This document shows, piece by piece, positions 35,228 through 44,889 of a stretch of DNA of 56,850 nt. The position numbers were made by a program, and so were the translations under genes. How positions within the stretch are numbered: position 1 is the first letter of the stretch; the number at the start of each line of letters is the position of its first letter. The DNA is taken from contig NZ_SJSM01000032.1 in NCBI RefSeq assembly GCF_004331685.1, positions 1 to 56,850 on the forward strand, read 5' to 3'. The stretch comes from Pedobacter hiemivivus. GTDB taxonomy: Bacteria; Bacteroidota; Bacteroidia; Sphingobacteriales; Sphingobacteriaceae. The notes beneath the pieces were generated by a model that was given only the letters and a program-made list of their open reading frames with translations, did not search any database and was not told the origin of the DNA.

Positions 35228-36934
35228 TTAAATATCAGATATAGGAGTTTGTAGATTTCCGGCTAATCCGGAATCCTTTACAAATTTACTTAGTGTTGCT
35301 GCCGGAATGGCCAGACTGCTTGTACGGCTTACGCGAGCGATGTTTATTCCATAGAAATTCCCATCGATATCATATAAGGGGCCACCGCATTCAGCGGGCT
35401 TTAACTTACCATCATGAACCAGTACGGACTTAAATCCATCCCTCCTTTCGCTGCGTCCGTCCGTAAAACGGTAAGCAATATGTCTTTCGTTTAGTCTCCT
35501 TGGTTTGAGTACAATTTGTTTGTTGTAGGGGACGCCGGATCTGACCAATTGAAGACTGAGCGTATCGTCAGGTCTGTGTTTCGAAATTTCCAGACTTAGA
35601 TCTTCCATTTTTGAAACCGGCTTTCCATTAAAACTATTCAGCTCATCTCCTACCTCCAGCTCTGCTACACTTGCGGGGCTACGCGGCTGAACCATCGATA
35701 TCACGACCCGCCCATCTTTTAAACTCGTATTCACCCCCATATATGCCGCTGTAGGTCCTTTCGCTATAGCAAATTGTGTATTCCCCAATACACCTACCAC
35801 CCCGTTACCGATAGGTTGTGGAGAAACTAAAAACTTACCTACCTTCCCAAAGGTTACTGAATCGGAGGTTACAGTTTTTAGTGCGATACCGCCATTAATC
35901 TTCCCCTGAACCTGAAGTAAAACCAGGTCGTTATCCTCATCCCGCTTTAATACCTGGGCAATCCTTGTTACTCCTTGTTTCAATTCAACCAAGGGTTCAT
36001 CTCCCACCATGGAGCTTTTGCTGAGCAAGAAACTCTTCCCTTTCAAGATCATTTCGGGAACAAGTCCTTTCAAATCTATCAGCGTCCCGAGTATCTGCCT
36101 GTCAGAGCCATTCACAAAACTTTTTATCACCGTGACGCTTTTATCCATTCTACTTTCCGTGTATTGCAGGGTTTCAGCAAGATTCAAAATCACAGATTCG
36201 GCTTTTAGTGCACTAGCATGGAAATCCCCGGCAAAGCTTTCGGCTGCAGGCAGTGAGACATAACTTGCCGGCCTGATCAATGAGCTCCAGTATTTTCTAT
36301 ATAGATCTATGGGGATTTCAAAATTATCCTCCAACGAAAGATTAATTTTACTGTGCAGCCCGATTACCCTTCCTTTCATATCAAATACCGGACCTCCCGA
36401 ATCACCAGGTTCCATCAAACAGGTGGTACGTATAAAACCTTCACTTGTCTCTGTCTCGGCCACATAGCCCAGTCTTACCGTTGGTGTTTTAGCTGCCAGA
36501 GTTCCCGGGTATGCGATACTGATACATGGCATGTCTTTCTTTAGGGAAGAGGACCATCCCATTTCTGCGTATGGCCAGCTTCCTTTTTCTTCGATTTTCA
36601 TTACAGCAGCGTCATTAGAAGGGATTCTACCCAGACCAATTGCCCTGAATTTTCTTCCGTCCGGAAAAGTAACCTCATACAAGTTGTTGGGTTTAACAGC
36701 ATGAGCGGCCGACAGGATATAACCGGCAGTATCGACCACCACTCCACTAAAAGAACCGCCTGTAGCCTTCTTATTAATTGAGTCATAGGGAGTGATGTAA
36801 ACACTGGCTTTGTAGACACGCTGAATAACCTTTTGAACGCTAGTTTCTAAACTTTTAACATCTGAGGGCTGGGAATGCGCAAAGAAGGGGGCCGCACATA
36901 GTAGGAAAATGAATAAGCATAATAATTTTTTCAT
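35228..36934 (-). CDS. Exported trypsin-like protease with PDZ and a second, inactive protease domain
   Basis: A signal peptide (LLCLFIFLLCAAPFFAHS) opens this 568-residue protein, so it works in the periplasm or outside. Residues 35-215 form a trypsin/HtrA-like domain with a full triad: H78 (SAAHAV), D108 (SNDAAVM), S179 (GDSGGP). Residues 280-555 look like a second such fold: D336 remains, the His is lost, and the Ser position is Cys516 (AECGGPLYD). A PDZ domain (about 396-475) is inserted inside this second fold. ATG 36934 is chosen over the TTG before it. Substrate unknown; it stands alone. Confidence 0.85.
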   Translation of the reverse strand: MKKLLCLFIFLLCAAPFFAHSQPSDVKSLETSVQKVIQRVYKASVYITPYDSINKKATGGSFSGVVVDTAGYILSAAHAVKPNNLYEVTFPDGRKFRAIGLGRIPSNDAAVMKIEEKGSWPYAEMGWSSSLKKDMPCISIAYPGTLAAKTPTVRLGYVAETETSEGFIRTTCLMEPGDSGGPVFDMKGRVIGLHSKINLSLEDNFEIPIDLYRKYWSSLIRPASYVSLPAAESFAGDFHASALKAESVILNLAETLQYTESRMDKSVTVIKSFVNGSDRQILGTLIDLKGLVPEMILKGKSFLLSKSSMVGDEPLVELKQGVTRIAQVLKRDEDNDLVLLQVQGKINGGIALKTVTSDSVTFGKVGKFLVSPQPIGNGVVGVLGNTQFAIAKGPTAAYMGVNTSLKDGRVVISMVQPRSPASVAELEVGDELNSFNGKPVSKMEDLSLEISKHRPDDTLSLQLVRSGVPYNKQIVLKPRRLNERHIAYRFTDGRSERRDGFKSVLVHDGKLKPAECGGPLYDIDGNFYGINIARVSRTSSLAIPAATLSKFVKDSGLAGNLQTPISDI

Positions 36935-37094
36935 CAATATTATTTTTTAATGCTACGATAAAACACAAACCAATGACAAAAACAGGAACAAGAAGTTTAA
37001 TCAGATTACGTAATATTTTAATTACAGCCAGGTTCAAATGTTGCTGGTCATCTAAGCTGAAGCAGAATAATAAAGCAAGAAAGTTTAAAATAAA

Positions 37095-37132
37095 AAAGCC
37101 CCCAATAAGTGTCTAACTTTTTGGGGGCTTTT
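37095..37132 (-). terminator. Terminator of the purF-like gene
   Basis: AAAAGCCCCCAA (37095) and TTGGGGGCTTTT (37121) form a perfect 12-bp GC-rich stem, followed on the minus strand by a T run, 45 bases behind the stop codon. Confidence 0.85.
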
Positions 37133-37176
37133 CAAATGAACTGTAACTATTGAGGCTTTTTAGTCAATTTAAGGAA

Positions 37177-39078
37177 CTAGTAAGCTCTTTGGTTATTACC
37201 TTCTTTCCAGTTCACAAAAGCTTTATTTACGACTTTGTTACCACCTGGAGTAGGATAGTTACCAGAGAAGTACCAATCGCCAGTGTGATTAGGACAAGCT
37301 ACATGTAAGTTATCTAAAGTTTGGTAAATCACTTCTACTTCGGCAATTGTATCAGCTGGAGTAATGATTTTAGTAATTTGAGCAGAGATCTCTTCTTGTT
37401 TAAAAGGTCTGTAAATATCTTTAACGTGATTTACAATTTCGCCTTTAGGTAACAATAGAGAAGCTTTACATTTTTGATAAACCTCTTCGATTACATGCTC
37501 CATTCCTCTTGCTTTTAGCAATTGAATTGCAGCTTCGAATGCGACGAATTGTCCCATTTTAGACATATCAATACCATAGCAATCCGGGTAACGGATTTGA
37601 GGGGCAGAAGAAACAATAATGATCTTTTTAGGATGCAGTCTATCAATAATTTTAATGATACTTTGCTTTAAGGTTGTTCCCCTTACAATTGAATCGTCAA
37701 CTGCAACCAATGTATCTGTATGATTTTTGATTACCCCATAAGTCGTATCGTAAACATGCGCTACCATATCACCTCTGTCGGCATCCTGCGTAATAAAGGT
37801 TCTCAGTTTTACATCTTTGATCGCCAGCTTCTCTACTCTTGGACGCATAGAAAGCAACTCATCAAGTGCTGCATCGTCTAAAATATCCTTGCGGTGAAGT
37901 AAAGCCTCTTTTTGATAATCTCTGATGTACCCATGTAAGCCATCTACCATTCCGTAAAATGATACCTCGGCAGTATTGGGAATAAATGAGAATACTGTAT
38001 TTTTCAAATCAGCATTTACCGCCTTTAGAATCTGAGGGCATAATAAGGCACCCAGGTGTTTTCTTTCTTTATAGATTTCAGCATCACTACCTCTTGAAAA
38101 ATAGATGCGCTCGAATGAGCAGGCTCTTTTTTCTTCAGGCTCTCTGAATATCTCTTGTGTTACCGTACCATCCTTTTTAACAATAAGTGCGTGTCCCGGT
38201 TCTATTTCTTTTACATTTTTAAACTGAATATTGAAGGCTGTTTGAATAGCAGGTCTTTCAGATGCTGCAACAACAATCTCATCATCTGCATAATAATATG
38301 CAGGACGTATGCCCGAAGGATCACGAAGTACAAAGGCATCACCGTTACCAATAATTCCAGAAATGGCATAACCACCATCCCAGTTCTTAGCCGACCTTCT
38401 CAGGATCTTAGCGATGTCAAGATTTTGAGAGATCTTTTGAGTGATCTGTACGTTATCTAAACCTTCTTTTTTATATTCATCAAACAACTCTTGATTCTCA
38501 TCATCCAAAAAGTGACCTATCTTTTCAAGAACAGTAATGGTATCCGCTTTTTCTTTTGGATGCTGCCCCAATTCGTACAATTGCTCAAGTAGTTCGTCAA
38601 CATTAGTCATGTTGAAGTTACCAGCAAGCACCAGATTTCTGGTCATCCAGTTGTTCTGACGTAAAAATGGGTGGCAGTTTTCAATACTGTTTTTACCGTG
38701 AGTACCATACCTTAAATGGCCTAGTAAAACCTCTCCAATAAAACTCACATTATGCTTTAACCACTCAGAATCTTGCATCAATTCAGGGGTTTCATTCTGA
38801 ATATCTACAAACTTGCCCTGAACATGCCCAAATATATCGGCCACTGCGTTCTGAGCCATCGAACGATATCTACTGATGTAACGGTTTCCCGGTTTAACAT
38901 CCAGTTTAATTGTTGCAATCCCAGCTCCATCCTGTCCACGGTTGTGCTGTTTTTCCATCAAAAGATAAAGCTTGTTGAGTCCGTAAAGAGCAGTACCGTA
39001 TTTTTCCTGGTAGTATGAGAGCGGTTTTAAAAGGCGGATAAAGGCAATTCCGCATTCATGTTTTATCGAGTCACTCAT
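37177..39078 (-). CDS. purF: Amidophosphoribosyltransferase, large Bacteroidota variant
   Basis: Expected to make phosphoribosylamine from PRPP and glutamine (purine step 1). Its 633 residues exceed the usual 470-510 through insertions near 165-230 and at the C-terminus. The Ntn glutaminase nucleophile is Cys9 (HECGIAF), exposed after removal of a short propeptide. R123 (GHLRYGTHG) is kept, but the oxyanion motif H-N-G-N reads GNFN (153-156). The PRPP loop VDDSIVRGTT begins at V460. The ATG at 39078 is chosen because the upstream TTG lies in the -7 box. It may be a second PurF of altered function. Confidence 0.88.
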   Translation of the reverse strand: MSDSIKHECGIAFIRLLKPLSYYQEKYGTALYGLNKLYLLMEKQHNRGQDGAGIATIKLDVKPGNRYISRYRSMAQNAVADIFGHVQGKFVDIQNETPELMQDSEWLKHNVSFIGEVLLGHLRYGTHGKNSIENCHPFLRQNNWMTRNLVLAGNFNMTNVDELLEQLYELGQHPKEKADTITVLEKIGHFLDDENQELFDEYKKEGLDNVQITQKISQNLDIAKILRRSAKNWDGGYAISGIIGNGDAFVLRDPSGIRPAYYYADDEIVVAASERPAIQTAFNIQFKNVKEIEPGHALIVKKDGTVTQEIFREPEEKRACSFERIYFSRGSDAEIYKERKHLGALLCPQILKAVNADLKNTVFSFIPNTAEVSFYGMVDGLHGYIRDYQKEALLHRKDILDDAALDELLSMRPRVEKLAIKDVKLRTFITQDADRGDMVAHVYDTTYGVIKNHTDTLVAVDDSIVRGTTLKQSIIKIIDRLHPKKIIIVSSAPQIRYPDCYGIDMSKMGQFVAFEAAIQLLKARGMEHVIEEVYQKCKASLLLPKGEIVNHVKDIYRPFKQEEISAQITKIITPADTIAEVEVIYQTLDNLHVACPNHTGDWYFSGNYPTPGGNKVVNKAFVNWKEGNNQRAY

Positions 39079-39099
39079 TCGTGTGTGTTGTTTGAGCCG

Positions 39100-39107
39100 C
39101 AAATTTA
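39100..39107 (-). promoter_or_regulatory. -7 element of the purF-like gene
   Basis: TAAATTTG on the minus strand is a perfect TAnnTTTG, ending 21 bases before the ATG. It leaves a leader of under 20 bases. Confidence 0.5.
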
Positions 39108-39316
39108 CCGTTAATAATAATCAGAACCTAGAAAGAAATATAAAGAAAATTTTGCGCGACTTCGGACGACAGGAAACAAAAACACGCCTAATAACCAATC
39201 AAATAGCCTTTTCTCCTGTTATACGAGATTAAAATCAGCTAGATTTTTCTTTATGGATTCAGGTCAATGACGTGTAATTTTATCAAAAACGGCTTGATTT
39301 GCCTAAAACGTAGCCC

Positions 39317-40162
39317 TCAATCTTCATCAGCTCCTTTGACATATGAAGCGTGACTGGAAACAATTTCCTTCCCGAAAAATATAGATGCACTGGCATCAAA
39401 AGCTTGTGGATCTCCAGAAGTGAAAAACTGACTATAACCTTCTTTTGAAATCTTAGCTTCAATTTCAGTATGTTTTTCAAGGTAAAGCGCCAGGCTGTTC
39501 GCCACAATATCGTCCTGCCCCAATACACTAATGTGCGCAGGAAGTGCTGCTACGATCTTCGGAATTAGCAATGGATAATGGGTACAAGCTAAAACGATAC
39601 AATCAATTTCATCATCCTTAGCCAATAGCTGATCTACATATTTATTCACAAAGTAATCTGCACCCTCATGTAGATGTTCGTCATTTTCTATCAATGGAAC
39701 CCACATTGGGCAACTCTGCTGGGCCACGTTTATCTCCGGAAAAAACTTATTAATTTCCATCAGATACGATTCGGAATTAATTGTTCCCCGGGTACCCATT
39801 ACACCTATCCTTTTGCTCTCTGTAAAATCACCTACAATCTCTGCCGTGGGTCTGATCACCCCGAGTACCCGATGGTTAGGATATTTAAATGGAAGTACAT
39901 TTTGTTGGATGGAGCGCAATGCTTTTGCCGAAGCGGTATTACAGGCCAGGATAACCAGTGGACAACCCTGTGCAAATAACCATTCCACACACTCTAGCGT
40001 ATATTGATAAATAGTTTCAAAAGAATGGTCTCCATAAGGAGCCCGGGCATTATCACCAAGGTAGATATAGTTGTATTGAGGTAGTTTTTGGACAATAGAC
40101 TTAAAGACGGTGAGTCCGCCATAACCTGAATCAAAAATACCTATAGCTTGTTTATTTTTCAT
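39317..40162 (-). CDS. murI: Glutamate racemase
   Basis: Makes D-glutamate for peptidoglycan. The 281 residues show GIFDSGYGGLTV at 8-19 and the two catalytic cysteines, Cys74 (LACNTASA) and Cys193 (LACTHYPLL). Length is normal. It follows the two ompH genes, but a strong terminator stands directly before its start, so expression probably depends on read-through or on its own weak promoter. Confidence 0.96.
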   Translation of the reverse strand: MKNKQAIGIFDSGYGGLTVFKSIVQKLPQYNYIYLGDNARAPYGDHSFETIYQYTLECVEWLFAQGCPLVILACNTASAKALRSIQQNVLPFKYPNHRVLGVIRPTAEIVGDFTESKRIGVMGTRGTINSESYLMEINKFFPEINVAQQSCPMWVPLIENDEHLHEGADYFVNKYVDQLLAKDDEIDCIVLACTHYPLLIPKIVAALPAHISVLGQDDIVANSLALYLEKHTEIEAKISKEGYSQFFTSGDPQAFDASASIFFGKEIVSSHASYVKGADED

Positions 40163-40200
40163 TATAAAAAAACGGGACTGAGTTTATGACTCAGTCCCGC
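40163..40200 (-). terminator. Terminator between ompH and murI
   Basis: CGGGACTGAGT (40173) pairs with ACTCAGTCCCG (40189), followed on the minus strand by seven T immediately before the murI ATG. It may act as an attenuator of murI. Confidence 0.8.
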
Positions 40201-40226
40201 AATTTAAATATTTTGTTTATGTTAAC

Positions 40227-40787
40227 CTATTTTTTAGGTGCAGTTGCTGTAGCTGCGCCCAGGCCCAATTTAGTTCTTACTAAAGCTGTGATGTCTTCAC
40301 CACCATCCCAGTAAATTAAAGCTTGGTTTGCAGTATCAAATACATAAGCAAAACCTTTTTCTTTAGCTACTGCTTTAATTGCATTATCAGCTTTAACTTG
40401 AATAGGATTAAACAATTCAGCATTTTTAGCTTCTAATTCTTGTTGAGCTTTAGTTCTAGCATCAGTAATGCGTTTCTCAAGATCTTGCAATTCAACACTC
40501 TTCGCTTGTAAATCTTTACCTACAGCTTCTTTGTTGGCTTCGCTCATTGTTTTTTCTAAGTCTTGAGCAGCTTTAAGCTTACCTTGGTATTCAGCGATCA
40601 TCTTTTCGATTTCAGTCTGCTTACCTTTCTGAAGGTTTTCTAATGTTGTGCGGGCAGTTTTAACCTCTGGCATTGCTTCGATAATGGTTGCAGAGTTTAA
40701 GTGTGCAAGTTTTTGTTGTGCATTTGCAATGTTAGCAGTAAACAATAATCCTGCTGCTAAAAAAAATGCATTGATTAACTTTCTCAT
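40227..40787 (-). CDS. OmpH/Skp-family periplasmic chaperone
   Basis: A 186-residue exported protein. The signal peptide runs to about residue 23 (AGLLFTANIANAQ). The body is the Skp pattern: a short strand (KLAHLNSATIIEAMP), long charged coiled-coil arms at about 45-120, then strands (FAYVFDTANQALIYWDGGEDIT). Skp trimers hold unfolded outer-membrane proteins for BamA. It is the second of two tandem ompH genes, behind bamA. The Ala/Thr/Lys tail is typical of Bacteroidota members. Confidence 0.9.
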   Translation of the reverse strand: MRKLINAFFLAAGLLFTANIANAQQKLAHLNSATIIEAMPEVKTARTTLENLQKGKQTEIEKMIAEYQGKLKAAQDLEKTMSEANKEAVGKDLQAKSVELQDLEKRITDARTKAQQELEAKNAELFNPIQVKADNAIKAVAKEKGFAYVFDTANQALIYWDGGEDITALVRTKLGLGAATATAPKK

Positions 40788-40830
40788 TCTATTTGTCTTA
40801 ATAATTGTTTCTAATTTATGTTTAATCTCT

Positions 40831-41361
40831 CTATTTTACTGTTGTCTCTGGCTTATATCCCAACTTTCTAATTACATCATTGCTGACATCATAAGCGCTA
40901 CTGGCATAAATCATCATTGTTGCTTCACTACTTTTATCAAAAATAAAATCTAACAACTTGGCTTTTGCAATCTCCGCTACGGCCTTAGTTACGCTATTTT
41001 GAATCGGGCTCAACAATTTAGTCCGGGCTTGAAATAACTCTCCTTCCGGGGCAAATATTTTACGTTGAAATTCTTTGGCTTGTTTTTCCTTTTCAATAAT
41101 ATCGTTCTCTCTTCTTTTGCGCATATCCTCTGTCAGTAATACCTGATCTGCTTGATAAGCTTTGTACATTTTATCAATCTCAACAAAATTATTGTCTACT
41201 TGTTTTTGCCACTGTTGCGACAAAACATTCAACTGATTTAATGACGACTTATAATCCGGCAAGTGTTTCAGAATATATTCTGTATCAACATATGCAAACT
41301 TCTGTGCAAATGCACCAAAGCTTACGAACAGCAAGATGCAAATTAAAAAATACTTTTTCAT
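40831..41361 (-). CDS. OmpH/Skp-family periplasmic chaperone
   Basis: A 176-residue exported protein of the same family as its downstream neighbour, with a signal peptide (YFLICILLFVSFGAFAQ) and a coiled-coil middle rich in Lys, Glu and Gln (WQKQVDNNFVEIDKMYK). FAYVDTEYILKHLPDY is the N-terminal strand/helix mark. The two copies have diverged, which suggests different clients or hetero-trimers. It lies between bamA and the second copy. Confidence 0.9.
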   Translation of the reverse strand: MKKYFLICILLFVSFGAFAQKFAYVDTEYILKHLPDYKSSLNQLNVLSQQWQKQVDNNFVEIDKMYKAYQADQVLLTEDMRKRRENDIIEKEKQAKEFQRKIFAPEGELFQARTKLLSPIQNSVTKAVAEIAKAKLLDFIFDKSSEATMMIYASSAYDVSNDVIRKLGYKPETTVK

Positions 41362-41436
41362 GCGTATATGTTTATTTTTCAGTGGTATTTATTGTTTCAA
41401 TTGTCTTAAATCCGCATATTCAGCTTTAAGGGCTTG

Positions 41437-41485
41437 AAATTAAGATAGGTTTGCTAAGCTTCGCCCAACAAACCTATCTTAATTT
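41437..41485 (-). terminator. Long hairpin behind bamA
   Basis: A perfect 17-bp stem (41437-41453 with 41469-41485) around a 15-base loop lies 13 bases behind the bamA stop and 75 bases before ompH. The T run after it is weak, so it may instead be an RNA-stability or attenuation structure. Confidence 0.6.
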
Positions 41486-41498
41486 CCTTTATTATTTT

Positions 41499-44066
41499 TT
41501 AGTTAAATCCTCCAAGTTGTTGGGCTATACTAAAGTGGAACTGTCCTTTATTAGCATCAGGTGATCCTGGAATATTATCAAATCCATAACCCCAATCGAT
41601 CCCTAACAATCCAAATATCGGTAAAAATATTTTTGCACCAAAACCTGCCGAGCGTCTAACGTTAAACGGATTAAATTCAGAAAACTTATTCCAGGTGTTA
41701 CCGCCTTCGGCAAAAGCTACTAAAAACGCTGTAGCCTGCTGACTTGCAATTACAGGGTATCTTAACTCCATTACATATTTAGAGAAGATTGGGCTACCTG
41801 ATTGCTGCGCAATACGAGGATCCGATCCTACTGGTATTACCGAGTTATTGGCATATCCACGCATAGCAATCAATTCTGATCCTTGTAAGAAGTCGAAACC
41901 TTGCATACCGTCTCCACCCAATTTAAACCTTTCGAAAGCAGACTCACCAACAGCACTGTTATATGAACCAAGGAAACCAAACTGAGCTTGTGCTTTAATT
42001 ACAAACTTACCGGCTAACCTTTGGAACCATTGCGATTCGAATTTCCACTTGTGGTACTCTGTGAATTTATAACGTTGCTTATCTGATGCAGTAGCATAGT
42101 TCACATTATTCAACAATGAATAAGGCGGTGTTGCCTGAACTGTAAATTTAAAGTACGAACCACTTTGAGGGAAAATAGGGGAATCTCTTGAATCCCTGCT
42201 AAGCTCCTGTGTTAAGTTAAAGTTATATGAAGTTCCTGTGCTGAATAAGAATCCACCATAGTTATTCAAAATGTATTGTTGTGCGTTGATCGCGTGGGTT
42301 AACTGGAAGTAGTTATCTGGGAAGTTTAATCTTCTTCCTAAACTCACAGTAACACCATTTAAACGAATTTTTGAATACTGGCTGCTCGAAGGATCAATCG
42401 TACCATAGTAGCTTTGTCCACCGTTAGACTGCAATGAAGTAAAAGCACTCACTCCAAAGCTGATTGGTTTTTTACCACCTAACCATGGCTCAGAAAATGA
42501 GAAACTGTAAGACTGGTAAAACTTACCATTTGTTTGTCCACGTAAACTTAACTTCTGTCCATCTCCTTTTGGTAGCGGCTTATAAGCACTTAAGTTAAAT
42601 AGGTTCCTTAACGAGAAGTTATTAAATGTTAAGCCTAAAGTACCGATGATGTTACCACCACCAAAACCACCTGAAAGTTCAATCTGGTCAGAAGGTTTCT
42701 CTTCTACATGGTACTCAATATCAACCGTTCCATCAGCAGGATTTGGCTTAGGGATTGGGTTTGTTTTCGACTCATCAAAGTTACCCAATTGACCGATCTC
42801 ACGAACACTACGGATCAATAGATCTTTTGAGAATTTCTCTCCCGGTTTAGTACGGATATCACGTAAAACTACACGGTCATTCGTAATGGTATTTCCAACA
42901 ACCGTAATTCTGTTATTGGTATACTGAGGTCCTTCATAAATCCTCATTTCCATTTCAACAGTATCACCATAGATCTTTGTTTGAACTGGCTCTACGTTAA
43001 AGGTTAAATAACCATCATTCAGGTAAATGCTCGATACATCATCACCGTTAGCACTTCCTCTTAATTTCTTCTCTAATTTCTCTTCACTAAATACCTCACC
43101 TTTTTCGATACCCAATGCTCTTTGTAAATAGTCGGTCGTATATTTTGCATTACCTACCCAAGAGATGTTACCGAAATAATATTTAGGTCCTTCAAATAGA
43201 TCGATGTCGATGCTTACAGCCTTAGGGCTATATTGATAAACGCTGTCTCTAATAATTACAGCATCGCGGTAACCCTTGTCATGCATTTTAGCAATCAGCT
43301 TTACCTTATCTTCATCATATTTCTCTTTATTGAACTTTCCTGAACCGAACACTTTGTAAAATGCCTGTTGCTTGGTTTTCTTTAGATACTTACGCAGTTT
43401 AGCCGATGAAAAGTCCTTATTTCCAGTAAAGTTGATCTTATGAACTTTAACTTTTCTGCCTTTATCCACCTTTACGAGCAACACAACGCTATTCTCCTGA
43501 CTAGGGTCTGGCTTAGTTGAATATTCCACATTGGTAAAGAAATATCCTTTTCCCAATAAGAACTTCTTAATGGTAGCGGTGGTACTGCTGTACAAGTTAT
43601 CATTGATAATTGCCTTACCTGCTTTCTCACCAAGCTTTTCAAGAATATCTGTTTTTTGCGATTTGCTGATTCCTGTAAATTCGAAAGAACCTAAACGCGG
43701 ACGCTCAACAACTTCAATATCGAAATACACGGTATCTTCAACGATCTTAACAATGTCCAACTGCACATCATCAAATAAGCCTTGGGCCCAAAGATTTTTG
43801 ATTGCATTTGCTGTTGCCTCACCTGGAAGCACAACTTTCTCTCCTTTAATCAGTTTTGAAAGTGTAATGATTACATCTTTATCCAGGTATTTTGTACCAG
43901 TTAAAGTAGTACCGCCAATGATATACTCTTTAGGATTGAAATAATCCAGTTCTAATCCCTTAACTTTTAAAGAAGGTGCTGCAGGATTGGACTGAGGACG
44001 GGTAATCTGTGCCATTGTTGGTAAACCAATCAACAACAATAATATAAGTTGGTATATTCTTTTCAT
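41499..44066 (-). CDS. bamA: Outer-membrane protein assembly factor BamA
   Basis: Folds and inserts beta-barrel proteins into the outer membrane. In 855 residues a signal peptide (LILLLLIGLPTMA) is followed by five POTRA domains (about 25-445; e.g. KVHKINFTGNKDF and NRITVVGNT) and a C-terminal 16-strand barrel. The barrel carries the family motif near 735 (LGGDGMQGF, FERFKLGG). It heads the ompH pair and follows uppS and porG, an arrangement also known from Porphyromonas gingivalis. Confidence 0.96.
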   Translation of the reverse strand: MKRIYQLILLLLIGLPTMAQITRPQSNPAAPSLKVKGLELDYFNPKEYIIGGTTLTGTKYLDKDVIITLSKLIKGEKVVLPGEATANAIKNLWAQGLFDDVQLDIVKIVEDTVYFDIEVVERPRLGSFEFTGISKSQKTDILEKLGEKAGKAIINDNLYSSTTATIKKFLLGKGYFFTNVEYSTKPDPSQENSVVLLVKVDKGRKVKVHKINFTGNKDFSSAKLRKYLKKTKQQAFYKVFGSGKFNKEKYDEDKVKLIAKMHDKGYRDAVIIRDSVYQYSPKAVSIDIDLFEGPKYYFGNISWVGNAKYTTDYLQRALGIEKGEVFSEEKLEKKLRGSANGDDVSSIYLNDGYLTFNVEPVQTKIYGDTVEMEMRIYEGPQYTNNRITVVGNTITNDRVVLRDIRTKPGEKFSKDLLIRSVREIGQLGNFDESKTNPIPKPNPADGTVDIEYHVEEKPSDQIELSGGFGGGNIIGTLGLTFNNFSLRNLFNLSAYKPLPKGDGQKLSLRGQTNGKFYQSYSFSFSEPWLGGKKPISFGVSAFTSLQSNGGQSYYGTIDPSSSQYSKIRLNGVTVSLGRRLNFPDNYFQLTHAINAQQYILNNYGGFLFSTGTSYNFNLTQELSRDSRDSPIFPQSGSYFKFTVQATPPYSLLNNVNYATASDKQRYKFTEYHKWKFESQWFQRLAGKFVIKAQAQFGFLGSYNSAVGESAFERFKLGGDGMQGFDFLQGSELIAMRGYANNSVIPVGSDPRIAQQSGSPIFSKYVMELRYPVIASQQATAFLVAFAEGGNTWNKFSEFNPFNVRRSAGFGAKIFLPIFGLLGIDWGYGFDNIPGSPDANKGQFHFSIAQQLGGFN

Positions 44067-44129
44067 TTACAATCTAAAAATCGATGCTAAGTTAATTTAA
44101 ACACATGTTAAAAAGTGTTAAAAGTAAAA

Positions 44130-44870
44130 TTAGTTAAGTTGTTCACTAATTTTACCGAAGCGGCGTTCGCGCTTTTGGTAGTCTACAATAGCTTCAAAAA
44201 GGTCTTCCTGTCTAAAGTCGGGCCACAGCTTATCTGTAAAATACAACTCTGTGTAGGCCATTTGCCACAGCAGAAAATTACTAACCCTGTGTTCACCACT
44301 GGTTCTGATCATCAATTCCGGATCGGGCATATTTATGGTAGTCAACTGAGCTGAAAACTGCTCTTCGTTAATGTCTTCAAGATTTAATTTCTCATCTTTT
44401 ACCAGCTTGGCCAATTTCTTTGCGGCTTCGATAATCTCCCATTTAGCGCTATAGCTCAAAGCCAGCGTTAAAGTGCAACGAGTATTGTTTGCAGTCTTAT
44501 CCATAGCACTTTTCAAATCATCAATACACTTTTGAGGAAGCGAACTGATATCTCCTATGGCATTTAGTCTGATGTTATTTTTGGTAAGGGTTTCAGTTTC
44601 CTGATTGATGGTGGAGATCAGCAATTCCATTAAGGCATTCACCTCTTCTATAGGTCTGTTCCAATTTTCAGTCGAAAAAGCATAAACTGTTAGGTATTTG
44701 ATACCTATATCAACGCAACCTTCCACGATATCTTTTACGGACAGTACGCCACTTTCATGACCAAAAGCCCTGAATTTACCTTGATTTTTAGCCCATCTAC
44801 CATTACCGTCCATGATGACGGCGATGTGTTCTGGCAAGCGATTGATATCTATTTGTTCTTTAAATCCCAT
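44130..44870 (-). CDS. uppS: Isoprenyl (undecaprenyl) diphosphate synthase
   Basis: Makes the C55 lipid carrier for cell-wall and surface polysaccharides. The 246 residues start the catalytic core with HIAVIMDGNGRWAK, where Asp21 binds the pyrophosphate, followed by GHESG and the end motif LLWQMAYTELYFTDKLWPDF. Length is normal. It sits 63 bases before bamA and 19 bases after porG. Confidence 0.96.
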   Translation of the reverse strand: MGFKEQIDINRLPEHIAVIMDGNGRWAKNQGKFRAFGHESGVLSVKDIVEGCVDIGIKYLTVYAFSTENWNRPIEEVNALMELLISTINQETETLTKNNIRLNAIGDISSLPQKCIDDLKSAMDKTANNTRCTLTLALSYSAKWEIIEAAKKLAKLVKDEKLNLEDINEEQFSAQLTTINMPDPELMIRTSGEHRVSNFLLWQMAYTELYFTDKLWPDFRQEDLFEAIVDYQKRERRFGKISEQLN

Positions 44871-44889
44871 TTATTATCCGCAAATATGC

